Assembly (NCBI RefSeq): GCF_001983935.1
Contig: NZ_CP017641.1
Span: 2,914,001 to 2,978,000 of the forward strand
Origin: Fuerstiella marisgermanici
GTDB lineage: Bacteria; Planctomycetota; Planctomycetia; Planctomycetales; Planctomycetaceae
DNA: 64,000 bases
Direction of reading: 5' to 3'
A program made the position numbers and the translations under genes. A model generated the notes under the pieces. It saw only the letters and a program-made list of their open reading frames with translations. It did not search any database and was not told the DNA's origin. This document shows positions 19,301 to 27,842 of the stretch, one piece after another (position 1 is the stretch's first letter; the number at the start of each line of letters is the position of its first letter).

Positions 19301-20003
19301 ATACCGTTACTGGGTTCGTGCGGGCAACTCAGTCGGCTGGAGCGAATGGAGTGCTCCACGTGACGTGCAGGTTGGCACTCCGCCAACACAGGTCGTGCTC
19401 ACAGAAGTGACTAACCTGCCCAACGGGCGCGCAGAAATTTCGTGGCAGGCCGCAACAACAGCGGACACGTACGAACTGTGGGTTAACAATTCAGACACCG
19501 GTCAACTGGTGCTGCACGAACGTAATCTGACGGCAACTTCGTTCGAGTCCAACAGTCCTCTTCCAGCCGGCACCTACACAGTCTGGGTGCGGGCGCATAA
19601 CGAATCCGGTCCCGGACGGTGGAGTGATTCGTTGAAGTTCGAGGTCACGACAAATTCCAGCCTGCCCGCAGTCACCTTCGGCTCGCAGCCATTGTCAGGC
19701 AGCACGACATTTGATGCACATGTCCGCTGGAATTCAGTATTCGGCGGGACACGCTATGAGTTCCGTATTGAAGGCATCCGAGCCAACAACATCGAATACC
19801 AATATTCCAGCACCACTGATCAGACAATGGTGATGGTTGACATGGAAGCAGCAGGCCTGCGGGTTGGCGAATACTCTCTGCAGGTCCGAGCCATCCGCAA
19901 TGCGACAGTTGGCACATGGAGTTCACCGCTGAAGTTCTACTACCCAGGCAAATGGCCCGTACAGGCCTACAACGGCTGGATTCTGGGACGTAATACCGAC
20001 TAA
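16332..20003 (+). CDS. Giant secreted mosaic protein: CSLREA-like, Gly-rich, LamG, CARDB, five FN3-like repeats
   Basis: A 1223-aa predicted extracellular protein. A long basic leader ends in MELLEQRSLLSA (residues 59-70), the LEPR-LLS-type tag of planctomycete secreted giants. A CSLREA-type segment follows (TLADSVDPADGVTSLREAV), then a beta-helix-like region. Residues about 197-413 are glycine-rich with GGxGGxGG runs. About 437-600 resemble a laminin-G/concanavalin fold (GAILGHFN, DGQWHSVGFIYG, AQVYVDGKLGA). About 603-726 match CARDB (VVYEIQNEGESRADSF, ISESDESNNSN). From 737 to the end there are five FN3-like repeats, four of them sharing a YELWV core and a WVRAxNxxGxGxWS motif. It is probably an adhesin or matrix protein. 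No C-terminal anchor or sorting motif is evident. Confidence 0.85.
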   Translation: MAMQTTINGPSASHDRRSSWRISSGLFSYRGIARTLHGLRRHCRQRSRIDRHESCVQSMELLEQRSLLSAISVSTLADSVDPADGVTSLREAVAAANERPGDDTITFDASLYADQPNVIRLTNGQLEISDTAGKTSIIGPGSERLQISGSSLDRIFSIQPDVDAQISGLTLTDGVAAQGGAVFNSGRLQFSDVRLTNNSAEGAEGRRGTKGSDMTRTPDPGRPGLAAGNGLDAAGGAVFNDGDLRIVDSLFSENSAVGGSGGQGGDGGIGGRDSIKGYPGGRGGQGGDGGSARGGAIFNSASATLHVEDTGFAGNAAIGGDGGAGGNGGRGGSKKVGGPGGNGGLAGDSGDAFGGGIYNDGTLAVRSLQFTSGQVVAGQAGSPGNGGLPGAGDYGQGSRGDDGSSGTAGTAQSANIHGSFTELPEDDSSGNDTPVYTMSEAVSFNGNNFIDIDQAPPSSGTILLQFQTNQTQNYGAILGHFNHAASGHRIYLHIKGADLYARLGSGNEHMVAANVADGQWHSVGFIYGSTANIGSAQVYVDGKLGASFTPPSVSLVTTPEFMLGATPATVKGQPQLHFKGKIREVEVYDWILPESRFIDDPAPVKLPDLSGKFFQASTAAVQPGETISVVYEIQNEGESRADSFKVNFYVSDDGLITPDDILLHTANISGLDAEGSTGRRTAPLTLPADFSSLDDFFTIGMLVDAADDISESDESNNSNVGVGLDKMTLDLDTTTDSPLPPTSPPADLTVTGTNNQQPTFRWEAVANADRYELWVFNLDTGHRVIHQTSLRTTSFQPSQDISRGRTVVWVRAGNAAGWGTWSNAERIFIGLQPPGQVEVYASASVSEPRPPLSWSIDPSAQRYELWVNHVSTGNLAIHKTDLTSATFTPEVNLESGTYRMWVRAINEAGFGKWSRPADFTVTASTAPQTPSLTTTFRVNTPRPEFSWEGSTDADVYELWVHDLATGQKIIHRNDLHSETYVPTFDLNGGEYRYWVRAGNSVGWSEWSAPRDVQVGTPPTQVVLTEVTNLPNGRAEISWQAATTADTYELWVNNSDTGQLVLHERNLTATSFESNSPLPAGTYTVWVRAHNESGPGRWSDSLKFEVTTNSSLPAVTFGSQPLSGSTTFDAHVRWNSVFGGTRYEFRIEGIRANNIEYQYSSTTDQTMVMVDMEAAGLRVGEYSLQVRAIRNATVGTWSSPLKFYYPGKWPVQAYNGWILGRNTD

Positions 20004-20050
20004 TATCTCAGCACTCGTACAACACCAATTCCGAACGGCATCTGCAACGT

Positions 20051-20070
20051 ACAGGCGAACAATTGCCTGT
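20051..20070 (+). other. Small hairpin before the LRR-kinase gene
   Basis: ACAGGC and GCCTGT form a 6-bp stem around eight bases, 34 bases before the kinase start. It could be a weak terminator for the giant-protein gene or a leader structure. There is no T-run. Confidence 0.35.
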
Positions 20071-20103
20071 GCGTTGCCGGCATCTACGGCCGAAAGAAAT
20101 CAA

Positions 20104-23100
20104 ATGAACCAGGACGACATCTTTCTCAAGGCATCCGAAATTACCGACGCGGCAGAACGAGCCGCATACGTGAATGATGTCTGCGCCGGAAATGCCGAAC
20201 TCGAACAGCGAGTCACAGCACTGCTAAAGGCAGACGAAGAAGCCAGTCGGTTTCTTGACACGCCCGCTATGTCCGACGTCAGAGCTCAGGTCCGGGAACT
20301 GCGGGAAGGTAGCAACGACCCGGCAGTTGATGGAGAGCTGGCGGGGCCATCCGACGAGACGACAATTGAACAGTGTGCCGTCCCGAATCAGAACGCCGCC
20401 GACGAAGTCGAAGATGAGTTCCGCAGGCACCTGTTGCCGGGAACTCGTGCGGGATGGCTGGGTCGACTGGGGCACTATGAAATCGAAGAAATACTCGGGC
20501 ACGGGGCGTTCGGTGTAGTCGCCAAAGCGTTCGACGAAAAACTGCATCGCGTGGTCGCGATCAAGATGCTTCGTCCCGAACTGGCGACCACGTCACCGCC
20601 CCGCAAGAGATTTCTCCGCGAAGCTCGCACCGCTGCCGCGATTACTCACGAAAACGTAGTCGGCATCTACGCCGTCGAAGAAGAACCGGTGCCGTACATT
20701 GCGATGGAATACGTGCCCGGCCCAACGCTTCAGGCCCGACTGAACGAGCAGGGACCACTGGAAGTGCAGGAAGTACTGCGCATCGCAATGCAGATCGCAC
20801 AAGGGCTTTCGGCCGCGCACAAAGTGAAGTTGATTCACCGCGACATTAAGCCCGGCAATGTGCTGCTAGCCTGTGATCCGGCCGACCGTGTCAAAATCTC
20901 TGACTTCGGACTCGCCCGAGCCGTCGACGACGCCAGCCTGACGTCCAGTGGTGTCATCGCCGGGACACCGTTGTACATGGCACCAGAACAGGCGCGCGGC
21001 GAAAAACTGGATCACCGAGCCGACTTGTTCAGCCTTGGCAGTGTCATGTACCAAATGGTCAGTGGCCGACCACCATTTCGGGCAGCCAACACGATCGCCG
21101 TGCTAAAACGCGTGTGCGAAGACACGCCTCGGGACATTCAGGATGTCATCCCAGACACGCCGCTTTGGCTTTGCGCCATCATTGTTCGGCTTCTGGAAAA
21201 GAACCCGGACAATCGCTACCAGAGCGCAGACCAAGTCGCCGAGCTTCTGACTCGCTGTCAGCAGGAACTACAAGCGAATGAAGTGGTCACCTGTGTGCCT
21301 GGAGCCAAACGGACGCCAGCGAAATCCTCGGATTCAACGCGGTCGGCGGAGAGAATTCCTTTGAGAAAACCAGCCGTGGGTTGGCTTGCCGCGCTGCTGA
21401 CGATCGCAGCGATCATCCCGCTGACCTACAAGGCTTTCAAGGCCGAATCGACGACGAGTTCTACGATGTCGACTGACGCCACTGTTCCTGATCGTGAACA
21501 AGTGACGGACGTATCTGGAACAAGCAACCATTCGACTCCATCCGACCAAGACATCATCGATTTCATCCGGTCAACCGGAGGCCGATTGACGCTCGGCGAA
21601 CCGCCACTGGCAGGAACCAGTTTGACGGCAATGAAGAATCCTCAACCACTGTCAACTTCAGTCGCCCATTTTGATTTTCGCAGGTCGAAACTCAACATCG
21701 CCAAAGTCTTCGGAGATGAACAGCTTAAGCAGTTTGCGGAACAGATGAAGGGCCGACCGGACATCAAAGTTGGCGTGCTTAACCTCGCCGGTACGGAAAT
21801 CACCAATGCCGGATTGCTGACGTTAAAAGAACTTCCGATTGAGGAGCTCCTGCTTTCAAGCACGAAAGTCGAGTGCGATAAAATTGCGGACGAGCTATCT
21901 AGGTTTCCAGTTCAGGACTGGGATTTTGGCGACCGACTGAGTTCAAAGGGGTTATCCAGGTTTTCCAGCAATCCGCACGTCCGAGGTTTATCGCTGGATA
22001 GCAAAGTCATTGGCACGCAATCACTTTCGCTGTTTGTGAATTCGGACCTGCGTCGCCTCCAGATTTACGGCCGCAACAATCGTCCACTACCGATGGCAGA
22101 CCAGTTTCGTCGCATTCCGAAGTTGACTGACCTCTATCTGCCCGGGTGGCTACATCTGCCCGAAGGGAACATGAGCAAACAGCAACTCAGCGAATTACGA
22201 AGAGTACTTTCGAAAACAACGGTTCATACCGCCAACTATTATGATCGGTTGCCTTCCCCTCCCGAGTATCCGGAAACAGATTTCGAGATACTCTCATTGG
22301 TGGAATCGGTCGGTGGCCGAATCAACCAGTATCGCAACGGTGGTTTAGTGGAACTGCAGAGGGGCGACAATCCATCGCTGTCGGCCGGGACAATCAACAT
22401 CAACCTCTGGAACAAACCTGAATTTACAGATTCCATGATGGAACGTTTAACCACGCTACTGAAGCAACGTCCGGACGTTGACGTCTTGTGTTTCCAGTTT
22501 CCCGGTACACCGATCACAAACAAGGGGTTACGATATCTTAAAGGTATGCGGCTGGGGCAAATCATGGCCAGAGACACGGCCATCGATTGCGACTTGATCG
22601 CGGACGAACTCTCAGAATTTTCCTTTCGGAAGTGGGATCTCACGCCACAATTGAACGAGGCCGGATTGCTGGCGTACCTTGAGAAACTTCGTACCGGAGA
22701 TGTTCTGACAATTCGGCCGGAACAAGTATCGCCATCCTTTGCCGTCAGGCTTTCGGATAGCAAGGTTCGTCACCTTGTAATACAGGGCTCAACGGCTGCT
22801 GAATTACCTAAGATTGACGTCCTGACAAAACTAACGAACTTATCCGATTTGACGTTTGATTTTGTTGACGATATTCCGCCAGCCTACCTTAGAGAACTTC
22901 GCGAACGCATGCCTTTGCTAGGCACCCGTCACAACGACCAGTTTACTCGTCCTGATATCAACGCGGTCCGTTCGAAGCTGAAAGAGGGAATGATCCTGGC
23001 GCACGGACGGAATGTCCCGCTCGCAGCTGAAGTCCCGGCGTCGTATCGCCTTGAATTCAGTGCCCGACGCGTGAGTGGAGAAAATGGAGTCGGAGTCATG

Positions 23101-23466
23101 TTTCAAATTGGCCAAAACTCTGGCGTCGTTACGTTCTCTGGCTGGGGCGAGTCCGGTGGCATGACCGGTCTCGCTTTAGTTGACGGAGTCAATGTGCCCG
23201 ATTCTCCGGACATGATTGCAGGCGACTTGTTTGCCGATGGCAAAGACCATCGCATTATGCTGAGAGTCACTCCAACGACAGTGAACGCCACTGTCGATAA
23301 AATGGCTCTCATTCAGTGGGATGGTGACCCGAGCCTTCTGACACCATTCGGTTACCTCAAAGGGAACCCAACACCACTGTATCTCCTGACGCACTCCGAT
23401 TTCTTTATTTCTGATTTGAGATTCGAAGCGATCGATACCGTGGAAGGCAAGGAGTTGGAGAACTAA
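20104..23466 (+). CDS. Ser/Thr protein kinase with duplicated LRR-like extracytoplasmic region
   Basis: A 1120-aa membrane kinase. Residues 1-55 are a small helical leader (DDIFLKASEI, LLKADEEASRFLDTP), also seen in the WD40-like protein at 27.8-30.6 kb. The Hanks kinase domain runs from about 125 to 400 with GHGAFG, catalytic K154, HRD at 245-247 and DFG at 267-269, so it should be active. One membrane segment (VGWLAALLTIAAIIPLTY) follows near 425. The outer part contains two homologous blocks (about 480-620 and 722-860) sharing FxGTxITNxGLxxLK and a DxIADELSxF motif, which suggests LRR-like sensing. The C-terminus looks like a jelly-roll domain (SYRLEFSARRVSGENGVGVMF). ATG at 20104 is preferred over TTG at 20074. 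Confidence 0.9.
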   Translation: MNQDDIFLKASEITDAAERAAYVNDVCAGNAELEQRVTALLKADEEASRFLDTPAMSDVRAQVRELREGSNDPAVDGELAGPSDETTIEQCAVPNQNAADEVEDEFRRHLLPGTRAGWLGRLGHYEIEEILGHGAFGVVAKAFDEKLHRVVAIKMLRPELATTSPPRKRFLREARTAAAITHENVVGIYAVEEEPVPYIAMEYVPGPTLQARLNEQGPLEVQEVLRIAMQIAQGLSAAHKVKLIHRDIKPGNVLLACDPADRVKISDFGLARAVDDASLTSSGVIAGTPLYMAPEQARGEKLDHRADLFSLGSVMYQMVSGRPPFRAANTIAVLKRVCEDTPRDIQDVIPDTPLWLCAIIVRLLEKNPDNRYQSADQVAELLTRCQQELQANEVVTCVPGAKRTPAKSSDSTRSAERIPLRKPAVGWLAALLTIAAIIPLTYKAFKAESTTSSTMSTDATVPDREQVTDVSGTSNHSTPSDQDIIDFIRSTGGRLTLGEPPLAGTSLTAMKNPQPLSTSVAHFDFRRSKLNIAKVFGDEQLKQFAEQMKGRPDIKVGVLNLAGTEITNAGLLTLKELPIEELLLSSTKVECDKIADELSRFPVQDWDFGDRLSSKGLSRFSSNPHVRGLSLDSKVIGTQSLSLFVNSDLRRLQIYGRNNRPLPMADQFRRIPKLTDLYLPGWLHLPEGNMSKQQLSELRRVLSKTTVHTANYYDRLPSPPEYPETDFEILSLVESVGGRINQYRNGGLVELQRGDNPSLSAGTININLWNKPEFTDSMMERLTTLLKQRPDVDVLCFQFPGTPITNKGLRYLKGMRLGQIMARDTAIDCDLIADELSEFSFRKWDLTPQLNEAGLLAYLEKLRTGDVLTIRPEQVSPSFAVRLSDSKVRHLVIQGSTAAELPKIDVLTKLTNLSDLTFDFVDDIPPAYLRELRERMPLLGTRHNDQFTRPDINAVRSKLKEGMILAHGRNVPLAAEVPASYRLEFSARRVSGENGVGVMFQIGQNSGVVTFSGWGESGGMTGLALVDGVNVPDSPDMIAGDLFADGKDHRIMLRVTPTTVNATVDKMALIQWDGDPSLLTPFGYLKGNPTPLYLLTHSDFFISDLRFEAIDTVEGKELEN

Positions 23467-23902
23467 CGTCGTTTCATCTATGGGATGCGACATGCGAATT
23501 GCTCCGCCGTCAAACATCGCTCAGGCATTCCAGAACTACGGGGACGTCGCTGGGACTCTGCCCATGACTGCCATATTGCACGGGGCGGAAAACCGGATTT
23601 CGACTTATTCAAAAAAAAAATCAGGGGGCATGGCTGGGCCTAAGCACGTAGCCACCGGCGCCGGCCGGTGCCGCCCGCAACTAATCACCAGCCCGGACGG
23701 GGCTTTGGCATGCAACAATATACTTTCCGTCGGCTGACACCGACGGCTATGGATTTTTTGCCCATCCGGGCTAAAACACAATCACCTCAACTTTTCTACA
23801 AAACAGTTGATCCCGTTTTCATCCCTTTTCCGCACGAACCAACAGTGACCACTTCTCTGTTGTTCGCCCCTAACCATGGGGCGAAAGTCTGAAAGGAAAA
23901 GA
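23467..23902. other. Palindrome-rich intergenic region
   Basis: This 436-bp gap carries several perfect inverted repeats: CACCGGC/GCCGGTG at 23653-23670, AGCCC/GGGCT at 23690-23704 and CCGTCGG/CCGACGG at 23727-23746. There is also a run of ten A at 23611-23620. No credible gene is present. The palindromes may be mobile intergenic elements of the REP type, or terminators for the kinase gene. Confidence 0.55.
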
Positions 23903-24373
23903 ATGATGAAGCTGCTGAAATCTCGAACTGTTGTTGTCGTCGCTGTGCTGAGTTGCCTGTCGTTGACTGCGGCGGAAGGTGGACCATTCAGGAACCGCCG
24001 AAATGCTGTGCAGCGGCGACCTGCTTCACAACACCATCAGTCGTATACGCCCCGCACTCGGATGGGGCAGCGACGGCAGGCACGCGTCGACGCGCGAGAC
24101 ACGCGAGACACGCGGGTGGCCGAGCGAACCGGAAGGACGGTGGATGAAGTGCGGCAGAAACGGATTCGGCGTCTGGAAACCCTCGGCGCAATTCTCGGCG
24201 GTGCGGGGGCCGGGCTGAGTGGAGCCGCCAGCACGATGGACTTCTCCACACCGACGGTCGAACCGTTCGGCACATCTTCGTCATCGCTTCCGTCCAATTT
24301 TTCTAATCGCATGCAGATGAACTCGTTCAACCGAAACTACTCGACGAACCTGTGGCATGCACCGGTGCAGTAG
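23903..24373 (+). CDS. Small secreted basic protein of unknown function
   Basis: A 156-aa protein beginning MMKLLKSRTVVVVAVLSCL, a good signal peptide, preceded by an AAGGA ribosome site at 23893-23897. The mature part is rich in Arg and Gln and carries short RDTRDTR and RRPASQHHQ stretches, then a glycine-rich hydrophobic patch (LGAILGGAGAGLSGAAS) and a Ser/Asn-rich tail. I recognise no family. The ribosome-site region and MMK start resemble those of the secreted Cys-rich protein at 43.8 kb. It stands upstream of the ECF sigma gene with a hairpin between them. Confidence 0.72.
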   Translation: MMKLLKSRTVVVVAVLSCLSLTAAEGGPFRNRRNAVQRRPASQHHQSYTPRTRMGQRRQARVDARDTRDTRVAERTGRTVDEVRQKRIRRLETLGAILGGAGAGLSGAASTMDFSTPTVEPFGTSSSSLPSNFSNRMQMNSFNRNYSTNLWHAPVQ

Positions 24374-24400
24374 AACGTTTTTTGTTGAAGAACCACTGTG

Positions 24401-24421
24401 GCGGGGGCTTTTGGCCCCCGC
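24401..24421 (+). terminator. Perfect 8-bp GC-rich hairpin (possible terminator)
   Basis: GCGGGGGC and GCCCCCGC pair around TTTTG, 28 bases after the stop of the small secreted protein and before the ECF sigma gene. No T-run follows, so intrinsic termination is uncertain; a leader structure for the sigma gene is the alternative. Confidence 0.5.
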
Positions 24422-24505
24422 TATTCTGCTGGACTGGAAGCCACAGCCACGCTGTGCTGGACGCGGAAAACCGAGGAACAAACCTTGTCTGTAGAAAACG
24501 ACAGA

Positions 24506-25093
24506 ATGTCGGAATCTCCACCTCAGAATAACCAAATCACGGTGATGCTGCAGCAGGCTCGGAAAGGCGACTCGGCCGCCGGGCGGCGCGTGTTTGAGGT
24601 GCTCGTGACCGACCTGGTTGCGGCGGCTCGCAACCTCATGACTTCTGAACGCACGGCTCACACGCTGCAGCCCACCGCATTGATCAATGAAGCCTGCGTG
24701 CGACTGATGCAACAGGACGTCGTGCAATCCGCAGAGAACCGTCGGTATCTTTTTGCGGCGGCGAACCGAGCCATGCAACAGGTGCTGGTCGACCATGCTC
24801 GATCCAGAAACGCTGCAAAACGAGGCGGCGAAGTCCAACGCCTTCCCATGGACGTGTTGCTGGATAACTTTGAGACTGAAAACGGGGTTGAGTTTTCAAA
24901 GCTGCATACGGCACTCGAAGCATTAGAAGCAGATTCGCCACGGCAACGCGAAGTCGTGGAACATCGCTATTTCGGCGGCTTCTCTGTCGAAGAAACGGCA
25001 CAGCTAATGGGTCTCGGCACAGCCACGGTCAAGCGGGATTGGAAACTGGCGCGAGCGAAACTGTATGCGACGCTCACGCAGGTGCGTGAGTGA
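24506..25093 (+). CDS. ECF sigma factor, TIGR02999 (Sig-70_X6) type
   Basis: A 195-aa sigma factor of the group defined by TIGR02999. The hallmark strings are present: HTLQPTALINEACVRLM near residue 50, RRYLFAAANRAMQQVLVDHAR, and NAAKRGG. Region 4 follows (HRYFGGFSVEETAQLMGLG then TATVKRDWKLARAKL). I chose ATG at 24506 because the family normally begins only a few residues before the first helix; the frame is open to GTG at 24398. This group usually lacks a classical anti-sigma factor and is found beside Ser/Thr kinases, and a kinase gene lies convergent just downstream (23-bp gap). Confidence 0.92.
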   Translation: MSESPPQNNQITVMLQQARKGDSAAGRRVFEVLVTDLVAAARNLMTSERTAHTLQPTALINEACVRLMQQDVVQSAENRRYLFAAANRAMQQVLVDHARSRNAAKRGGEVQRLPMDVLLDNFETENGVEFSKLHTALEALEADSPRQREVVEHRYFGGFSVEETAQLMGLGTATVKRDWKLARAKLYATLTQVRE

Positions 25094-25115
25094 GGCTTTC
25101 CACCGACGTTTGCAA

Positions 25116-27839
25116 TCACCGCAGACGCAATCGACGTGGGATCGGCAGGTCACGGATATCAGCACCTGCTTTGTCCTGGCGAACGCTGCCTCGCACAATT
25201 GCTGTCGGGGTGAAATCGCGGGGCATTTGTTCTGCCCAATCATCGCGCAGCGAACGCGGCTGTGTTGATGAGTTGCTGGAATCCAAATCCTGCCCCAACT
25301 TCTGCCGTTGCCAGTCCTTATTAAATTGACAAATTGTCGCCATCTGGCCGGACGCCTGTTGAGCCACGAAGGGTTCGCTTCTGCCCGCGTAAATATTCTG
25401 TTCACCTGCGAAGCCTATGGCGTCAGCGATCAATCGCGTGTCAATCGGACTGGCCCATTGAATCAAGGGAGCTGGTGAGCTCACAGCACTCATTGTCGTC
25501 ACCAGTGACTCGCGCAGATCGATTGACAGCGGAACCGGCCGTAGTGAAAACGGTCGGCAATCAACCAAGACGACCGCCTGCTGAGTGTTCAACGTGCAGT
25601 TATTGATATGAACGGCCATCTGTTGATGCTTCGCTGTTCGTGCGACGGAATGAACAGCGTGCAGCACGGGCCCGGTGCCAGTCAGCAGACTTTGCTCCAT
25701 CGACAGCTTTGACTGCGTTGAAGAATTCCGCAGCAGCGTGCCGGGACCTCGCAGAAAGCATCGCAGCATCCGTACCTTCAAGGCGGCCGGTGCTTCGCCC
25801 AATGCATCCACATCCCATTCGCGAGCTCCCGTAAGATGCGTGATCGTCACGTTGTCGAAGTTGCGTTCGCTTTCCGTGAGGACCGTTATGCTGGTGTCCG
25901 TGAGTTCCAGGTCAGATGTGTCGATACGGAAAATGTCTACGTGGTCGTCGTTTTCAGGTAGTCGCACGTACAAGTCGACATACCGCAACGTGAGACCGCT
26001 GTTAAGAACGGTCCAGCATGCCGCGGCACTGGCAGCATCAAGCACAATTAGCGCGCGGTTTGCTTGCGTGCCCTGGATCGTAATGGAATGACGCTGCTGA
26101 ATCGGTGCGGTCAGGTGATAGGTGTCGGACGCAATCAGCGTCAATATGTCTCCGTCCACGAGATCCGACTGCCAGTCTTTTGAGAACGCTCGCACAACCG
26201 ACTCACGAGGATCGCGGGAAGTTTGCTCAGGAGCGATGGCCGATTCCTCTTCGGGAACAGTTAGCATTTCCCTGGCCTTTGTCGAATCGGCAAGGACGTC
26301 AGAATCGACCGTCTCACTGGTAGGTGTGTCACTATCACCTGAAGCTTCAACCATCGGCTGCGGCTCGTTATGTGACGAGCTTGCAGAGTTCGCGACGCCA
26401 AGGTCGTCTGCCGCATTGTCCACGACATCGCTAGTATCTGAATCTAAGGATTCTGGCAACGTGTCGTTGTCCGCAGCGGACGACCGTGGCGATACTTCTA
26501 CAGCTTCCGGCTGTACCTGCGGTTCCGTCGCCGCAACCGAAGGTTCAGCACCGACCGGAAGCCGGTCCTTCAACAGCTGAATCCCCAGATAGACGCCGCC
26601 CAGCACCAGGGCAGCCATCACCGGAATGATATAAACTAAATTCAGAAAGCTGCCTTCGGGAGCGCGGATCTGACTTGCGCTGTTGAATGACCGCTGAGTC
26701 GCCGGGATCGAGTGCTCAGAAAATTCAGCCGTATCCTCCGTTGCTACTGCAGCCGAAGGGCGTGTGTCGGCTACTGCCGTCGGCAACGCAACTGCGGACA
26801 CGTTTCCGTCAATCACGGTTTGACTCAGCAGATCAGCTTCCAGCGATTTTAAATCGGTGACCAAAGCCGCCGCGTCGGCGTACCGGTCGTCCGGTTGCCG
26901 TGCGGTCATCCGTGCGATGATCCGATCGACAGCAAGCGGAATCCGAGGATTCCGTTCGCACACCGAGGGGATGGATTCTGTGACGTGGCTTAGCAGCTTT
27001 CCGGTTGTCGGCCGATCAGCATACGGTGCCTTGCCTGTCAGCAGATGAAACCACGTGCATCCCAGCGAGTACAAATCCGACCGATGATCGACTCGACTGG
27101 TATCCTGACATTGTTCGGGACTCATGTAATCCAGCGTGCCCATGACCGAGTGATCGGCCGTGACTTTTTCTTCGGATTCAACGCGTGCCAGGCCGAGATC
27201 CAGAATCTTCAGGACGGCACCCTCCAAAACCAGATTGGCTGGTTTGATGTCGCGATGCACAACGCCGTTCTCGTGAGCGTGTTGCAATCCTTCGGCGGCC
27301 TGCCGAATCAACGACACCGATTTGCCCAGCCCGAATGGGCCCTGTGTACGCAGCAACTCAGATAGATTTCGGCCGTTCACCAACTCCATCACAATAAAGT
27401 GCGTTCCACGCTGCTGGTCAACGTCGAACACCTGCACAATGTTGGGATGCTTTAAACGTGCGACGGCTCGGGCTTCACGTTGAAAACGCTTCAGAGCGCC
27501 GCCATCGGGAACCTGCTGCGCAGGAAGCACTTTTAGTGCCACCTGGCGATCGAGGCGTTCCTGTTGAGCGAGATAAACGACGCCCATGCCGCCTTCGCCC
27601 AGGCGATCCAGAATGCGGCATCCGCCCAGAAAAAAGCCTTCAGTGCGTCCCGATGCCAAACGCTTGGCCTGGTATTTTGTGAGAACGCCTTGCTCCACCA
27701 GAAACTGTGCAAAACCGTGAGGCATGTCGGCTTTGGCTTGCTGCCGCCATGTGCGCAGAAGTTCGTTTAGCCGGTCTTTGGTCACCAGCTTCGAACGATG
27801 CGCGAGTGCAGCAAAATCTTTCGCAGTCGACAGAGCCAT
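25116..27839 (-). CDS. Ser/Thr protein kinase with right-handed beta-helix-like C-terminal region
   Basis: A 907-aa membrane kinase. The first 70 residues form a helical leader common in planctomycete kinases (FAQFLVEQGVLTKYQAKRLASG). The kinase domain has GEGGMG at 81-86, K103, HRD at 195-197 and MGTLDYMSPEQ. The magnesium motif is DLG at 214-216 in place of DFG, as in many planctomycete kinases, and should still work. After an acidic/Ser linker a membrane segment lies near 398-421 (VYIIPVMAALVLGGVYLGI). A second acidic linker leads to a region of short beta-strands (DGDILTLIASDTYHL, SGLTLRYVDLYVR, FDNVTITHLTG) that resembles a parallel beta-helix. It is second in a tandem with the WD40-like gene, whose stop is 3 bp upstream. 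Confidence 0.9.
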   Translation of the reverse strand: MALSTAKDFAALAHRSKLVTKDRLNELLRTWRQQAKADMPHGFAQFLVEQGVLTKYQAKRLASGRTEGFFLGGCRILDRLGEGGMGVVYLAQQERLDRQVALKVLPAQQVPDGGALKRFQREARAVARLKHPNIVQVFDVDQQRGTHFIVMELVNGRNLSELLRTQGPFGLGKSVSLIRQAAEGLQHAHENGVVHRDIKPANLVLEGAVLKILDLGLARVESEEKVTADHSVMGTLDYMSPEQCQDTSRVDHRSDLYSLGCTWFHLLTGKAPYADRPTTGKLLSHVTESIPSVCERNPRIPLAVDRIIARMTARQPDDRYADAAALVTDLKSLEADLLSQTVIDGNVSAVALPTAVADTRPSAAVATEDTAEFSEHSIPATQRSFNSASQIRAPEGSFLNLVYIIPVMAALVLGGVYLGIQLLKDRLPVGAEPSVAATEPQVQPEAVEVSPRSSAADNDTLPESLDSDTSDVVDNAADDLGVANSASSSHNEPQPMVEASGDSDTPTSETVDSDVLADSTKAREMLTVPEEESAIAPEQTSRDPRESVVRAFSKDWQSDLVDGDILTLIASDTYHLTAPIQQRHSITIQGTQANRALIVLDAASAAACWTVLNSGLTLRYVDLYVRLPENDDHVDIFRIDTSDLELTDTSITVLTESERNFDNVTITHLTGAREWDVDALGEAPAALKVRMLRCFLRGPGTLLRNSSTQSKLSMEQSLLTGTGPVLHAVHSVARTAKHQQMAVHINNCTLNTQQAVVLVDCRPFSLRPVPLSIDLRESLVTTMSAVSSPAPLIQWASPIDTRLIADAIGFAGEQNIYAGRSEPFVAQQASGQMATICQFNKDWQRQKLGQDLDSSNSSTQPRSLRDDWAEQMPRDFTPTAIVRGSVRQDKAGADIRDLPIPRRLRLR

Positions 27840-27842
27840 GGT

